A stretch of DNA of 7,763 bases. Origin: Rhizobiaceae bacterium. Its GTDB lineage: Bacteria; Pseudomonadota; Alphaproteobacteria; Rhizobiales; Rhizobiaceae. Within the stretch, counting starts at the first letter, position 1. Every line of letters begins with the position of its first letter. The translations under genes and the position numbers were made by a program. Below, piece by piece: positions 1 to 6,208 of the stretch. The notes beneath the pieces were generated by a model. That model did no database searches. It saw only the letters and a program-made list of their open reading frames with translations, and had not been told where the DNA came from. The stretch is from assembly GCA_014380965.1 (NCBI GenBank), contig JACMIV010000203.1:1-7763 (forward strand), written 5' to 3'.

Positions 1-1
1 C

Positions 2-1015
2 GCCTCACGCTTGACGACCCTGATCCTCCCCGCCGTGACGACACTCGAAAGTTGCAGCTCGGCCCACACGATCGCCCGCTTCGCGACGGCGGGCGGAAAG
101 GTGCTCGCATCCGGCCGTCTGGCGGACAAGATAAGGGAGCGAGGGTCGGACACCGACGTGGCGGCGATCTTTGCGGACCTTCGCGCGCGAGGCGCCCTGA
201 CACATCTGCCCGATGCCGGAAAGCCGGAGGTGACGGCTGCCGTCGAGACAATCGCCCGGCCGAGGCCTGACGTGTCGCTGGGCGAAGGCCCTTCCTGGAA
301 CGCCGTCACCCGGTGCGACGACGCTTGGCGCATCGCCGCGTTCAACGACCGGGACGACACCCGACGCCTGACGATCGCCATCGGCGCCGGGCCGATCGAG
401 GTCGTGAGGTGGGACATCGAGACCGGAGCCGTCTCCGCTGCCACCGCGAACGATGAGGGTCTCCTACGCCTCGACCTGCCGCCGCATACCGTCGTTTGCC
501 TGTCGATCCAAAGCAGCCCGGCGGAGTCGCTTCATCGTCGCCCGACCATCCCTCCCCCGATCGAGCCTCAGCCCTTGCCAGGCCTGCCCTTGCCGATCAC
601 TCTCGGCGACGGCTGGCTTTTCACCACCCGCGACAGCAGCGACGCGCCCCGGCTGGTCGATGTCACCCGTGGTTGGGAAGTCCAAAGCCATGCGACCTTC
701 GCGGGCACCGGCATCTACATCCGCGCCACGGAGCTGCCCCCGCTGGACGAAGGTCTCGCCTGGCATCTCGTCCTGCCGAGGGTTCACGAGACAGTGGAAT
801 GCCGCGTCGACGGCGTCTCGCTCGGGCGCCGGATCGCGGGCGACAGGACCTTCGCCCTGCCCGGCTCATGGCGAACGGCCGCGATCGAGCTGCACGTCCG
901 CAACACGGCCGCCAACCGGTACTACGCCGGCACGCCCTATGCGCCGGATGTGCCGGAGCCCTCGGGCCTTGCGGCATCGCCGAGGCTCGAAGCGCGGCGG
1001 GTTGGTAGGTTTTGA
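2..1015 (+). CDS. C-terminal part of a large glycoside hydrolase (GH106/alpha-L-rhamnosidase-like), 5' end outside window
   Basis: The reading frame is open at the left edge and ends at TGA 1013-1015, leaving 337 residues of a longer protein. The TTG at position 11 has no convincing ribosome site and lies inside conserved sequence, so it is not taken as the start. The fragment begins with a strand-turn segment, LILPAVTTLES, then AGGKVLASGRL, which resembles the end of the catalytic region in GH106-like proteins. Next comes a beta-rich domain with AAFNDRDD and RWDIETG and a closing LDLPPHTVVCLS strand. The last 120 residues look like a GH2/GH106-type galactose-binding sandwich: GTGIYIRATELP, then CRVDGVSLGRR, then IELHVRNTAANRYY. 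By family, such enzymes release sugars such as rhamnose from plant or microbial polysaccharides. The catalytic residues are not in the window, so the exact family is an inference. It converges on the hydrolase gene with only 7 bp between the stops. Confidence 0.7.
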   Translation, partial: ASRLTTLILPAVTTLESCSSAHTIARFATAGGKVLASGRLADKIRERGSDTDVAAIFADLRARGALTHLPDAGKPEVTAAVETIARPRPDVSLGEGPSWNAVTRCDDAWRIAAFNDRDDTRRLTIAIGAGPIEVVRWDIETGAVSAATANDEGLLRLDLPPHTVVCLSIQSSPAESLHRRPTIPPPIEPQPLPGLPLPITLGDGWLFTTRDSSDAPRLVDVTRGWEVQSHATFAGTGIYIRATELPPLDEGLAWHLVLPRVHETVECRVDGVSLGRRIAGDRTFALPGSWRTAAIELHVRNTAANRYYAGTPYAPDVPEPSGLAASPRLEARRVGRF

Positions 1016-1022
1016 TCGGCCA

Positions 1023-1646
1023 TCACTCCCGCCAAGCCGCCAGCACCGCATCCGTCGTCGCGATCTCGATCTGGTCCGGCATGCGCGGCAGGACGAGATC
1101 GAGGACAGCGCGGTGGGAGGCCTCGGACGAACTCGTCAGCGCGTCCGCGACCGCGACGACGCGGAAGCCGCGGTCGACGGCGGCAAGGAGCGTCGCGAGG
1201 ACGCAGACGTCCGTTTCGACGCCCGTGAAGAGCAGCGTGTCGGTGCCTTCCGCTGCGAGGCGGTCGACGAAGGCCGAGGCTTCGAAGAGCGAATAGGTCG
1301 GCTTGTCGTAGACGCTGCCGGGGACGGCGAGACGCCCGAGCGGCTCGACGAGGTCGATAAGGCCGGGGTCCATCGTCTCGCCGGTGAACATCGACCACCG
1401 CTCGTAATAGGCTTGCCATCGGCCTGTCGCGGACACGGCGTTCGCCGGCACGGTGAAGCGGCTGTACAGGGTGGCCTCGGGGCGAGCCTCGGCGAGACGG
1501 ACGATGTTCGGCAGGATCGCGGCCATCGAGGGCGTGTGCCATTCGGTCGGCTCGGCGAAGATGCGCTGCATGTCGATGCACAGATGGAACGCGCGCGGGC
1601 CAACTTCGGCGAGTGGAGTGGGCGGGGCGAGCGACGCGATCGTCAC
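1023..1646 (-). CDS. Isochorismatase-family cysteine hydrolase
   Basis: This 207-residue protein has the length and fold pattern of the isochorismatase/nicotinamidase superfamily. The expected catalytic triad is visible: Asp25 in LCIDMQ, Lys115 in VYDKPTYS and Cys148 in GVETDVCVLAT, the last following the usual cis-peptide segment. Family members are cytosolic and cleave amide or ester-type bonds through the cysteine (nicotinamide, carbamoyl amides, ureidoacrylate, isochorismate). The sequence alone does not fix the substrate. Translation starts at GTG 1646-1644, which overlaps the TGA of the upstream ATPase gene as GTGA, and a strong GAGGAGGA Shine-Dalgarno lies 6 nt upstream. It is therefore the last, translationally coupled gene of the transport operon. 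This suggests that it acts on the imported compound or on something derived from it, which is an inference from position. No signal peptide is seen. Its stop faces the stop of the glycosidase gene across 7 bp. Confidence 0.9.
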   Translation of the reverse strand: MTIASLAPPTPLAEVGPRAFHLCIDMQRIFAEPTEWHTPSMAAILPNIVRLAEARPEATLYSRFTVPANAVSATGRWQAYYERWSMFTGETMDPGLIDLVEPLGRLAVPGSVYDKPTYSLFEASAFVDRLAAEGTDTLLFTGVETDVCVLATLLAAVDRGFRVVAVADALTSSSEASHRAVLDLVLPRMPDQIEIATTDAVLAAWRE

Positions 1647-2749
1647 GGACGGTCCTCCTCGACGAGGACGGTATGCCCAGGCGACCAGACCAGCGTGACG
1701 GCATCGCCGACGGCATGCGGGCGGGCGTCGCTGTTCTGGGCAAAGATGGTGACGGTTCGGCCAGCCGCCTCGGCTTTGTAGGTCAGCGCCGCCCCGGCAT
1801 AGACGACCGAGGCGATCGTCGCCTCCAGCCGGTTCGCCGCTTCCCGGCTTGCCTCGCCTCCTGCATCGCGTCCCATCTCACGAATGGCCTTGTCCCCCGA
1901 AACGATCGCGATCTTTTCCGGCCGCACCGCCGCCGTGACGCGGATGCCGTCCGGCGGCAGAACTCCCGTGCAGGCGATGAGGCGTCCGTCCGCGAGGGCG
2001 ACCCAGTCGCCCCCAGCGGCGATCCCCTCGAAGAGGTTGATGTCGCCGAGGAACTCAGCGGCGAAGCGCGTCTTCGGGCGTTCGTAGATCTCGGCCGGGG
2101 CACCGATCTGGACGATCCGGCCACGGTCGAGAATGGCGACGCGGTCGGACAGGGTCAGCGCCTCCTCCTGGTCGTGCGTGACGAAGATCGTGGTGAGGCC
2201 GCTCGCGCGCTGGATGCGGACGAGCTCGACCTGCATCTCCTGCCGCAGCCGCCGGTCGAGCGCCGAGAGCGGTTCGTCGAGAAGGAGGACGCTCGGCTTC
2301 GTCACGATGGCTCTGGCGAGCGCCACGCGCTGCTGCTGACCGCCAGAGAGCTCCTTCGGGCGGCGGGCACCATAGCCCGGCAGCCGGACGAGTTCGAGCG
2401 CGGCCTCGATCTCGCGCTTGGCGGCCCCGCCCTTGATACCGCGCCGGGCAAGGCCGAAGCCGACATTGTCGGAAACGCTCATGTGCGGAAACAGCGCGTA
2501 GGACTGGAACACCATGCCGATGTTGCGTGCCCAGACCGGCGTGCCAGTCACGTCGCGCCCGCCGATCGAAACCCGGCCCTCGTCCGGGGCGACGAAACCA
2601 GCGACGATCCGGAGCAAGGTTGTCTTGCCAGAGCCGGAGGGGCCGAGAAGGCTCGTGAACGAGCCCTCGCCGAACTGCGCCGTGATGCCTGACAGAACCG
2701 GGGTCGCGCCGAAGCTCTTGGCGACGGCGTTGATGTCGACATCCGTCAC
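1643..2749 (-). CDS. ABC transporter ATP-binding protein, PotA-like (polyamine/opine/iron importer family)
   Basis: This 368-residue protein is the ATPase that powers the importer encoded by its neighbours. In order it shows Walker A GPSGSGKT (36-43), Q-loop Gln82 in VFQSYALFPH, signature LSGGQQQR (134-141), Walker B LLLDEP (155-160), D-loop SALD (162-165) and switch His192 in VTHDQEEA. The C-terminal 130 residues carry the TOBE/MOI-type regulatory domain, with VRPEKI near 276-281 and a SPGHTVLVEE end. Length and layout match the PotA/FbpC/CysA group. The start is GTG 2749-2747, chosen because the protein aligns from there, a GGGAGG site lies 5 nt upstream, and the GTG overlaps the TGA of the upstream permease (GTGA). 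The open frame continues far upstream of this GTG, but only as an out-of-frame reading of the permease gene. Its own stop overlaps the hydrolase start in the same way. Confidence 0.95.
   Translation of the reverse strand: MTDVDINAVAKSFGATPVLSGITAQFGEGSFTSLLGPSGSGKTTLLRIVAGFVAPDEGRVSIGGRDVTGTPVWARNIGMVFQSYALFPHMSVSDNVGFGLARRGIKGGAAKREIEAALELVRLPGYGARRPKELSGGQQQRVALARAIVTKPSVLLLDEPLSALDRRLRQEMQVELVRIQRASGLTTIFVTHDQEEALTLSDRVAILDRGRIVQIGAPAEIYERPKTRFAAEFLGDINLFEGIAAGGDWVALADGRLIACTGVLPPDGIRVTAAVRPEKIAIVSGDKAIREMGRDAGGEASREAANRLEATIASVVYAGAALTYKAEAAGRTVTIFAQNSDARPHAVGDAVTLVWSPGHTVLVEEDRP
1653..1660 (-). promoter_or_regulatory. Strong ribosome-binding site for the GTG-started hydrolase
   Basis: GAGGAGGA on the - strand lies 6 nt before GTG 1646-1644, within the end of the ATPase gene. 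It decides in favour of the GTG start and indicates strong reinitiation at the GTGA overlap. Confidence 0.75.
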
Positions 2750-3516
2750 GGGCGCCTCCCGGGTCTGGCGAAGCTTGCGAAGGCGAGGATGACGGCGATC
2801 GAGCCGAGGAGGAGGATCGTCGAAATGGCGTTGATCTCCGGCGTGAAACCCTTGCGGATCGCCGAATAGATCTCGACGGGCAGAGTGCTCGAACCGGGCG
2901 TCGCCAGGAAATAGGAGACGACGAACTGGTCCAGCGAGACGGCGAAGGCGAAGAGGGCAGCGCCGAGGATGCTCGGCAGGAGCAGCGGCAGCGTGACGCG
3001 GAAGAAGGCGGAGACCGGCGGCGAGCCGAGGCTCATGGCCGCCTCCTCGAGATCGGTACGGATGGTGGCAAGGCCGGTGCCGACGACGAGCACGACATAG
3101 GGGATGGCCAGCGCGACATGGCCGATGAGGATCGCATGGAGCCCGCGCCCGATTCCGGTCCAGAAAAAGAAGACGAGCATGGCCGTGCCCGTGATCAGCC
3201 AGGGAATCGCGATCGGAGGCAGGAGAAGCAGTTGCAGCAGCGTCTTGCCTCGAAACGTGCGGCGCGAGAGGGCGACGGCAGCCATGGTGCCGAGGAGCGT
3301 CGCGATCGCCGCCGTGATCGCGGCAATGAAAACGCTGTTCCAGCCGGCCCGGATCAGCCGGGAATTCTCTGCCAAGGCCTCGTACCACACGGTCGAGACG
3401 GTGAAAGGCATGGCGTAGAGGGGCGATTCGTTGAAGCCCATGGCGATCATCACGGCGATCGGCAGATAGAGGAAGACGAGGACGGCGCCGAGATAGGCCT
3501 TGGCGAGAGATCGCAT
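2746..3516 (-). CDS. ABC transporter permease, PotC-like inner-membrane subunit
   Basis: This 256-residue integral membrane protein has about six hydrophobic segments (near residues 9-28, 60-84, 94-118, 128-150, 178-205 and 229-250). It carries the cytoplasmic EAA loop of binding-protein-dependent permeases at LEEAAMSLGSPP (156-167), followed by FFRVTLPLLLPS, which docks onto the ATPase. Length and pattern fit PotC, the second permease of the spermidine/putrescine-type importers. ATG 3516-3514 has a GGAGGG site 6 nt upstream and starts 15 bp after the stop of the PotB-like gene. The stop overlaps the ATPase start by 4 bp. It is expected to pair with the PotB-like subunit to form the membrane channel. 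Substrate choice cannot be read from this protein. Confidence 0.93.
   Translation of the reverse strand: MRSLAKAYLGAVLVFLYLPIAVMIAMGFNESPLYAMPFTVSTVWYEALAENSRLIRAGWNSVFIAAITAAIATLLGTMAAVALSRRTFRGKTLLQLLLLPPIAIPWLITGTAMLVFFFWTGIGRGLHAILIGHVALAIPYVVLVVGTGLATIRTDLEEAAMSLGSPPVSAFFRVTLPLLLPSILGAALFAFAVSLDQFVVSYFLATPGSSTLPVEIYSAIRKGFTPEINAISTILLLGSIAVILAFASFARPGRRP
2755..2760 (-). promoter_or_regulatory. Ribosome-binding site for the GTG-started ATPase
   Basis: GGGAGG on the - strand lies 5 nt before GTG 2749-2747, inside the last codons of the PotC-like permease gene. It supports this start, which has no ATG nearby in frame. Confidence 0.7.
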
Positions 3517-3531
3517 GGCTTTCCCTCCGCC

Positions 3532-4428
3532 TCAGAGCGCGGCGTTGCGGCGCAGGACGCCGGAGAAGGTGGCGAAGACCGCGAGCACGACGCCGAGGAT
3601 GGTGAAGGAGAGCGCTGCGCCGAGCGGCCAGTTGAAGGCCTGCGTGAACTGGTCCTCGATCACCGTCCCGAGCGTGACGCCGACCGTGCCGCCGAGGATG
3701 CGCGGCTCCATGAAGGAGCCGATCACCGGCACGAAGACGAGTATCGCCCCCGAGATGAGGCCGGGTGCGGCCATCGGCACGAGGATGGTGGACAGGATCG
3801 TCCACCAGCGCGCGCCGAGGCTCTCCGCCGCCTCGATGACGGCGTCGTCGATCGTGACGAGCGCGATGTAGCAGGTGAGCACCATGTAGGGCAGATAGCC
3901 GTGGACGAGCCCGAGCACGATCGCGGGGTGGCTGTAGAGAAAGCCGAGGGAGGGCGCGCCGGGCCAGACGTTCCGGGCAAGCTGGTCGATGAAGCCGCCC
4001 TCGCGGATGACCATCGTCCAGGAGAAGACGCGCACGAGGCCGTTGGTCCAGAACGGCAGGAGAACAAGGACGAGCAGCGTCTCGCGCGCCCGCCCGGCGG
4101 TCGCCTTGGCGAGGGCGAGGGCTGCGAGGAAGCCGAGCACCGCGCAGAGGGCCGTGGTCCAGAGACCGATGGAAAGCGATCTCCAGGCGACGCCGAGGAG
4201 ATAGGGTTGGTCGGCGAAGACGCGGTAGTTCTTCAGCGTAAAGCCGACTTCCTTCGTGCCCATCGGCGTCGCCGTGAGGAAGGAGAAGACGAACATCGCG
4301 AGAAGCGGCAGGAGGACGGCGAGCGTCAGCCAGCCATAGGTCGGCAGGAGCAGCGCGGCGGTCGAGAGCCAGGGCGGAAAGCGATGCGATGCGATGCGAT
4401 CTCCGCCAGCGGCAGGCTCATAGCTCAT
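3532..4428 (-). CDS. ABC transporter permease, PotB-like inner-membrane subunit
   Basis: This 298-residue permease is the first membrane subunit in the operon. Hydrophobic segments lie near residues 24-50, 85-108, 117-140, 168-190, 221-245 and 270-292. The EAA loop is VIEAAESLGARWWTI (197-211), followed by STILVPMAAPGLISG. The TPMGTKEVGFTLKNY region after the first segment is typical of PotB-like proteins. The chosen start is ATG 4428-4426, with AAGGTG 6 nt upstream. A longer frame opens at 4491, but its extra 21 residues come partly from an inverted repeat and have no family resemblance. Residues 10-16 are encoded by four tandem copies of a 5-bp unit, so the cytoplasmic N-terminus could change by slippage. 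It lies 284 bp downstream of the binding-protein gene. Confidence 0.93.
   Translation of the reverse strand: MSYEPAAGGDRIASHRFPPWLSTAALLLPTYGWLTLAVLLPLLAMFVFSFLTATPMGTKEVGFTLKNYRVFADQPYLLGVAWRSLSIGLWTTALCAVLGFLAALALAKATAGRARETLLVLVLLPFWTNGLVRVFSWTMVIREGGFIDQLARNVWPGAPSLGFLYSHPAIVLGLVHGYLPYMVLTCYIALVTIDDAVIEAAESLGARWWTILSTILVPMAAPGLISGAILVFVPVIGSFMEPRILGGTVGVTLGTVIEDQFTQAFNWPLGAALSFTILGVVLAVFATFSGVLRRNAAL
4381..4400. repeat. Pentanucleotide tandem repeat (GCGAT)x4 inside the PotB-like permease gene
   Basis: Four perfect, contiguous copies of GCGAT are read directly from the sequence (ATCGC on the coding strand). They lie 28 bp into the permease gene and encode part of the DRIASHR segment. The unit length is not a multiple of three, so gain or loss of one copy would shift the frame ahead of all six membrane segments. 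Four copies is a short tract and may be chance in GC-rich DNA. Confidence 0.85.
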
Positions 4429-4434
4429 ACCAAG

Positions 4435-4440
4435 CACCTT
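4435..4440 (-). promoter_or_regulatory. Ribosome-binding site that fixes the PotB-like permease start
   Basis: AAGGTG on the - strand lies 6 nt before ATG 4428-4426. It supports the 298-residue protein over the 319-residue alternative that starts within the inverted repeat. Confidence 0.65.
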
Positions 4441-4469
4441 GACGGTTGACCGTAGCGCGCTTGCGCCGC

Positions 4470-4622
4470 CCCCCTCTGTCCTGCCGGACATCTCCCCCTC
4501 AAGGGTGGAGATCTGAACGTCACCGTTTTCGTCACGATCCTCAAAAAGATGAAAGGGCGTAAGCCTCTGCTATTGGCCGATCTCCACCCTTGAGGGGGAG
4601 ATGCCCGGCAGGGCAGAGGGGG
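4470..4622. repeat. Large palindromic intergenic repeat (RIME-like/MITE-like) between binding-protein and permease genes
   Basis: Two 44-bp arms, 4470-4513 and 4579-4622, are inverted copies matching at 42 of 44 positions, around a 65-bp spacer. The core of each arm reads CATCTCCCCCTCAAGGGTGG in one orientation. I recall very similar motifs scattered between genes in rhizobial genomes, where they are called RIME or palindromic elements, but I could not search for them. No target-site duplication is obvious at the edges. In the transcript the arms would form a very long stem just after the binding-protein stop and before the permease start. That could protect the upstream message or reduce read-through into the permeases. 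The spacer holds no recognisable gene. Confidence 0.85.
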
Positions 4623-4712
4623 TATGCCACACAACAATGGTCACTCATCGGGCCGCGTGCATTCAAGGCGAACGCTCTCACTGAACAGTGCGTCGCCCCC
4701 TCAATCATCCCG

Positions 4713-5786
4713 TCAGCTTGCATAATGCGCCTTCACCTCCTGCCAGAGATTGTTGAAGCGCTCGCGCTTCTCGTCCTCCATCGGGGCCATCAAGGTCATC
4801 TTGTCGAGCGTTTCGGCGGCGTGGACGGTGCGGCTGAGGTCGCCCTCGGGAAGGCTTTCCATCGCCGATACGTTGGCCGAAGCCGGTGCGCCGATCTTCG
4901 TCGCCCATTCCACGTAGAAGGCGGGGTCGATCATGTAGTCGATGAAGGCCGCCGCGCTCTCCTTGTTGGCGCTCGTCGCCGGCACGGCCAGCGTGTCGAA
5001 CCAGCCGATGGCGCCCTCCTTCGGCACGACGAACTCGACCGGCAGCTTGAAGTTGCGCTGCGAGCGCACCGACGCGCCGGACCAGTAGATCGACAGGTCG
5101 AACTCGCCGGCCGAAAACGCCTTGTTCCACTGGTCTTCGCTGGACCAGATCGTCTTGACGTTCGGTTTGAGGACCTTGAGCTGTTCGCGGATGATCACGA
5201 GATCCTTCGGATCGTTCATGTCCTGCCCCGTCATCAGCGCGCCGACGGCGATCGAGGTGACAGCATCGTCGTAGAGCGCGACCTTTCCGGCATAGGCCTC
5301 GTCGGCGAGCGCCGCATAGCTGTCCGGCCTGGGCGTGCCCTGGCGGAAGGCAAGCGCGTTCATGCCCCAGACCCATGCGACGCCGTAGATCTTGTCGTCG
5401 ACGGTAAGATCGGCGTTCTCCTTGAGCTGCGGCGAGAGGCCGGCAGCGTTCGGGAAGGCGGCAAAGTCGACCGGGTCGAGCAGGCCCTCGGCCACCGCCT
5501 GCTTCGTGCGGGCGCAGTTGACGAGGACGACGTCGTAGATGCCGGGATTGGTCCTGAGCTTCGTCAGCATCTCGGCTTCGGAGTTGAAATAGTCGTTGAC
5601 CACCTCGATGCCGGTCTTCTCGGTGAAGATCTTCACCGCCCACGCCTCGTCCGTGCCGTAGCCCTGCCAGTTGAGGACGGTGACCGTGCCGGCCGCGCGC
5701 GCTCGGCGGGTGAGGCCAGTCAGTCCCGTCGCCGCGATGGCGCCGGTGCCCATGACCTGAAGGATGTCGCGCCGTGAAAATCGCAT
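4713..5786 (-). CDS. Periplasmic solute-binding protein of a PotD/PotF-like ABC importer, Tat-type signal
   Basis: This 357-residue protein captures the substrate in the periplasm and delivers it to the two permeases. The N-terminus has a twin-arginine motif (SRRDILQ, residues 4-10), a hydrophobic stretch and a probable cleavage after ARA near residue 31. The mature part begins VTVLNWQGYGT, typical of PotD/PotF-type proteins (IPR/COG0687-like). Compared with remembered E. coli PotD contacts, Trp40, Tyr43, Asp174, Trp235, Trp262 and Asp264 appear kept. The Ser83, Tyr85 and Glu171 positions appear to be Asn90, Ala92 and Thr177. The ligand may therefore be a related amine rather than spermidine itself. 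The start is ATG 5786-5784, with GGCGGAG 8 nt upstream and a good signal peptide directly after it; in-frame sequence further upstream is non-homologous. It is the first gene of the operon and is followed by the inverted repeat. Confidence 0.93.
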   Translation of the reverse strand: MRFSRRDILQVMGTGAIAATGLTGLTRRARAAGTVTVLNWQGYGTDEAWAVKIFTEKTGIEVVNDYFNSEAEMLTKLRTNPGIYDVVLVNCARTKQAVAEGLLDPVDFAAFPNAAGLSPQLKENADLTVDDKIYGVAWVWGMNALAFRQGTPRPDSYAALADEAYAGKVALYDDAVTSIAVGALMTGQDMNDPKDLVIIREQLKVLKPNVKTIWSSEDQWNKAFSAGEFDLSIYWSGASVRSQRNFKLPVEFVVPKEGAIGWFDTLAVPATSANKESAAAFIDYMIDPAFYVEWATKIGAPASANVSAMESLPEGDLSRTVHAAETLDKMTLMAPMEDEKRERFNNLWQEVKAHYAS

Positions 5787-5825
5787 GGGAAAAACTCCGC
5801 CTTCAATGGTCGCTGGTCGCGCGAA

Positions 5826-5849
5826 GCCGTGCCCGTCGGGCGCCACGGC
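5826..5849. other. Imperfect hairpin in the leader of the binding-protein gene
   Basis: GCCGTG at 5826-5831 and CACGGC at 5844-5849 form a 6-bp outer stem, with CCCG and CGGG pairing inside it. The element sits between the candidate promoter and the ribosome site of the binding-protein gene. It could be an operator or leader structure, or simply GC-rich chance pairing. Confidence 0.3.
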
Positions 5850-5868
5850 ACGAGCCAAGGTCGGACGC

Positions 5869-5897
5869 ATTTGCGGTGCTGGGGTCCGCTGCGTCAA
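5869..5897 (-). promoter_or_regulatory. Candidate sigma-70-type promoter for the transport operon
   Basis: On the - strand, TTGACG (5897-5892, preceded by GGC) is followed after 17 bp by GCAAAT (5874-5869). The -35 box is good and the -10 box is weak, as is common in alphaproteobacteria. Transcription would start near 5862, about 75 nt before the binding-protein ATG. It is the best candidate in the 158-bp gap between the two operons. Confidence 0.35.
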
Positions 5898-5900
5898 GCC

Positions 5901-5927
5901 GGGAAACGAAGCGGGCGCTGGCGCCCG
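5901..5927 (-). terminator. Weak candidate terminator after the photosynthesis operon
   Basis: A perfect short inverted repeat, GGGCGC and GCGCCC with 2 nt between (5913-5926, one more pair outside), lies 18 bp after the stop of the 87-residue gene. On the - strand it is followed by TTCGTTT, a poor U-tract. It may give partial termination, and read-through into the transport operon is possible. Confidence 0.35.
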
Positions 5928-5944
5928 GCAGCGCGGCGCCCGCC

Positions 5945-6208
5945 TTACCGCCTCAGCCGCATCGCCGTATCGACCCCGTGCGCGATGCCGCCCAGCGCCA
6001 GCCACACGGCGACTGCCAAAGCCCCGGAGCCGACAAGCGCTGCCCGGAGTGCGAGGATGAGGAAGACACCGGACAGGGCGTTGGCGACGATCGGGAGCCG
6101 CGAACGGCCATGCGTGCCGGCCGCGCGAAAGAGGAAGACGGCCTCGATTGCGAGCACGGCGAGCGCGAACAGCGTCACGGTGCCGTCGAGGACGAAGGCT
6201 TCGATCAT
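5945..6208 (-). CDS. Small integral membrane protein (87 residues) coupled to bchP
   Basis: I do not recognise a named family. The protein is 87 residues with three hydrophobic segments: about residues 9-27 (GTVTLFALAVLAIEAVFLF), 38-58 and 61-78. Short basic loops (FRAAGTHGRSR) and an MRLRR end suggest an inner-membrane protein with few exposed residues. No catalytic or metal-binding motif is visible. Its ATG 6208-6206 overlaps the bchP TGA as ATGA, the usual sign of translational coupling, so it should be made together with geranylgeranyl reductase. In the well-known Rhodobacter arrangement bchP is followed by idi, so this is a different downstream partner. A role linked to pigment synthesis or membrane assembly is an inference from position only. 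The stop is TAA 5947-5945. Confidence 0.75.
   Translation of the reverse strand: MIEAFVLDGTVTLFALAVLAIEAVFLFRAAGTHGRSRLPIVANALSGVFLILALRAALVGSGALAVAVWLALGGIAHGVDTAMRLRR

Noticed and set aside
1613..2692. Open frame on the + strand opposite the ATPase gene (359 codons)
   Set aside because: No recognisable domain, and the opposite strand carries a complete ABC ATPase.
2750..3805. In-frame upstream extension of the ATPase to 720 residues
   Set aside because: The extension is the permease genes read in the wrong phase; the GTG at 2749 has its own ribosome site and starts the conserved ABC domain.
3118..4449. Long open frame on the + strand opposite the permease genes (443 codons)
   Set aside because: It is rich in Arg, Glu, Asp and Gly with no domain, and mirrors the GC-biased codon pattern of the real permease genes on the other strand.
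4514..4578. Spacer of the inverted repeat as a small gene or transposase remnant
   Set aside because: 65 bp with no meaningful frame; only a CGTCAC direct repeat is visible, which is not enough evidence for a mobile element.
4679..4690. Small palindrome CACTG-AA-CAGTG after the binding-protein stop
   Set aside because: A 5-bp stem with a 2-nt loop and no U-tract is too weak to call a terminator.
5787..5944. PpsR/CrtJ operator (TGT-N12-ACA) near the photosynthesis genes
   Set aside because: No TGT-N12-ACA match was seen by eye in this gap, and the promoter of the bchP operon lies outside the window.
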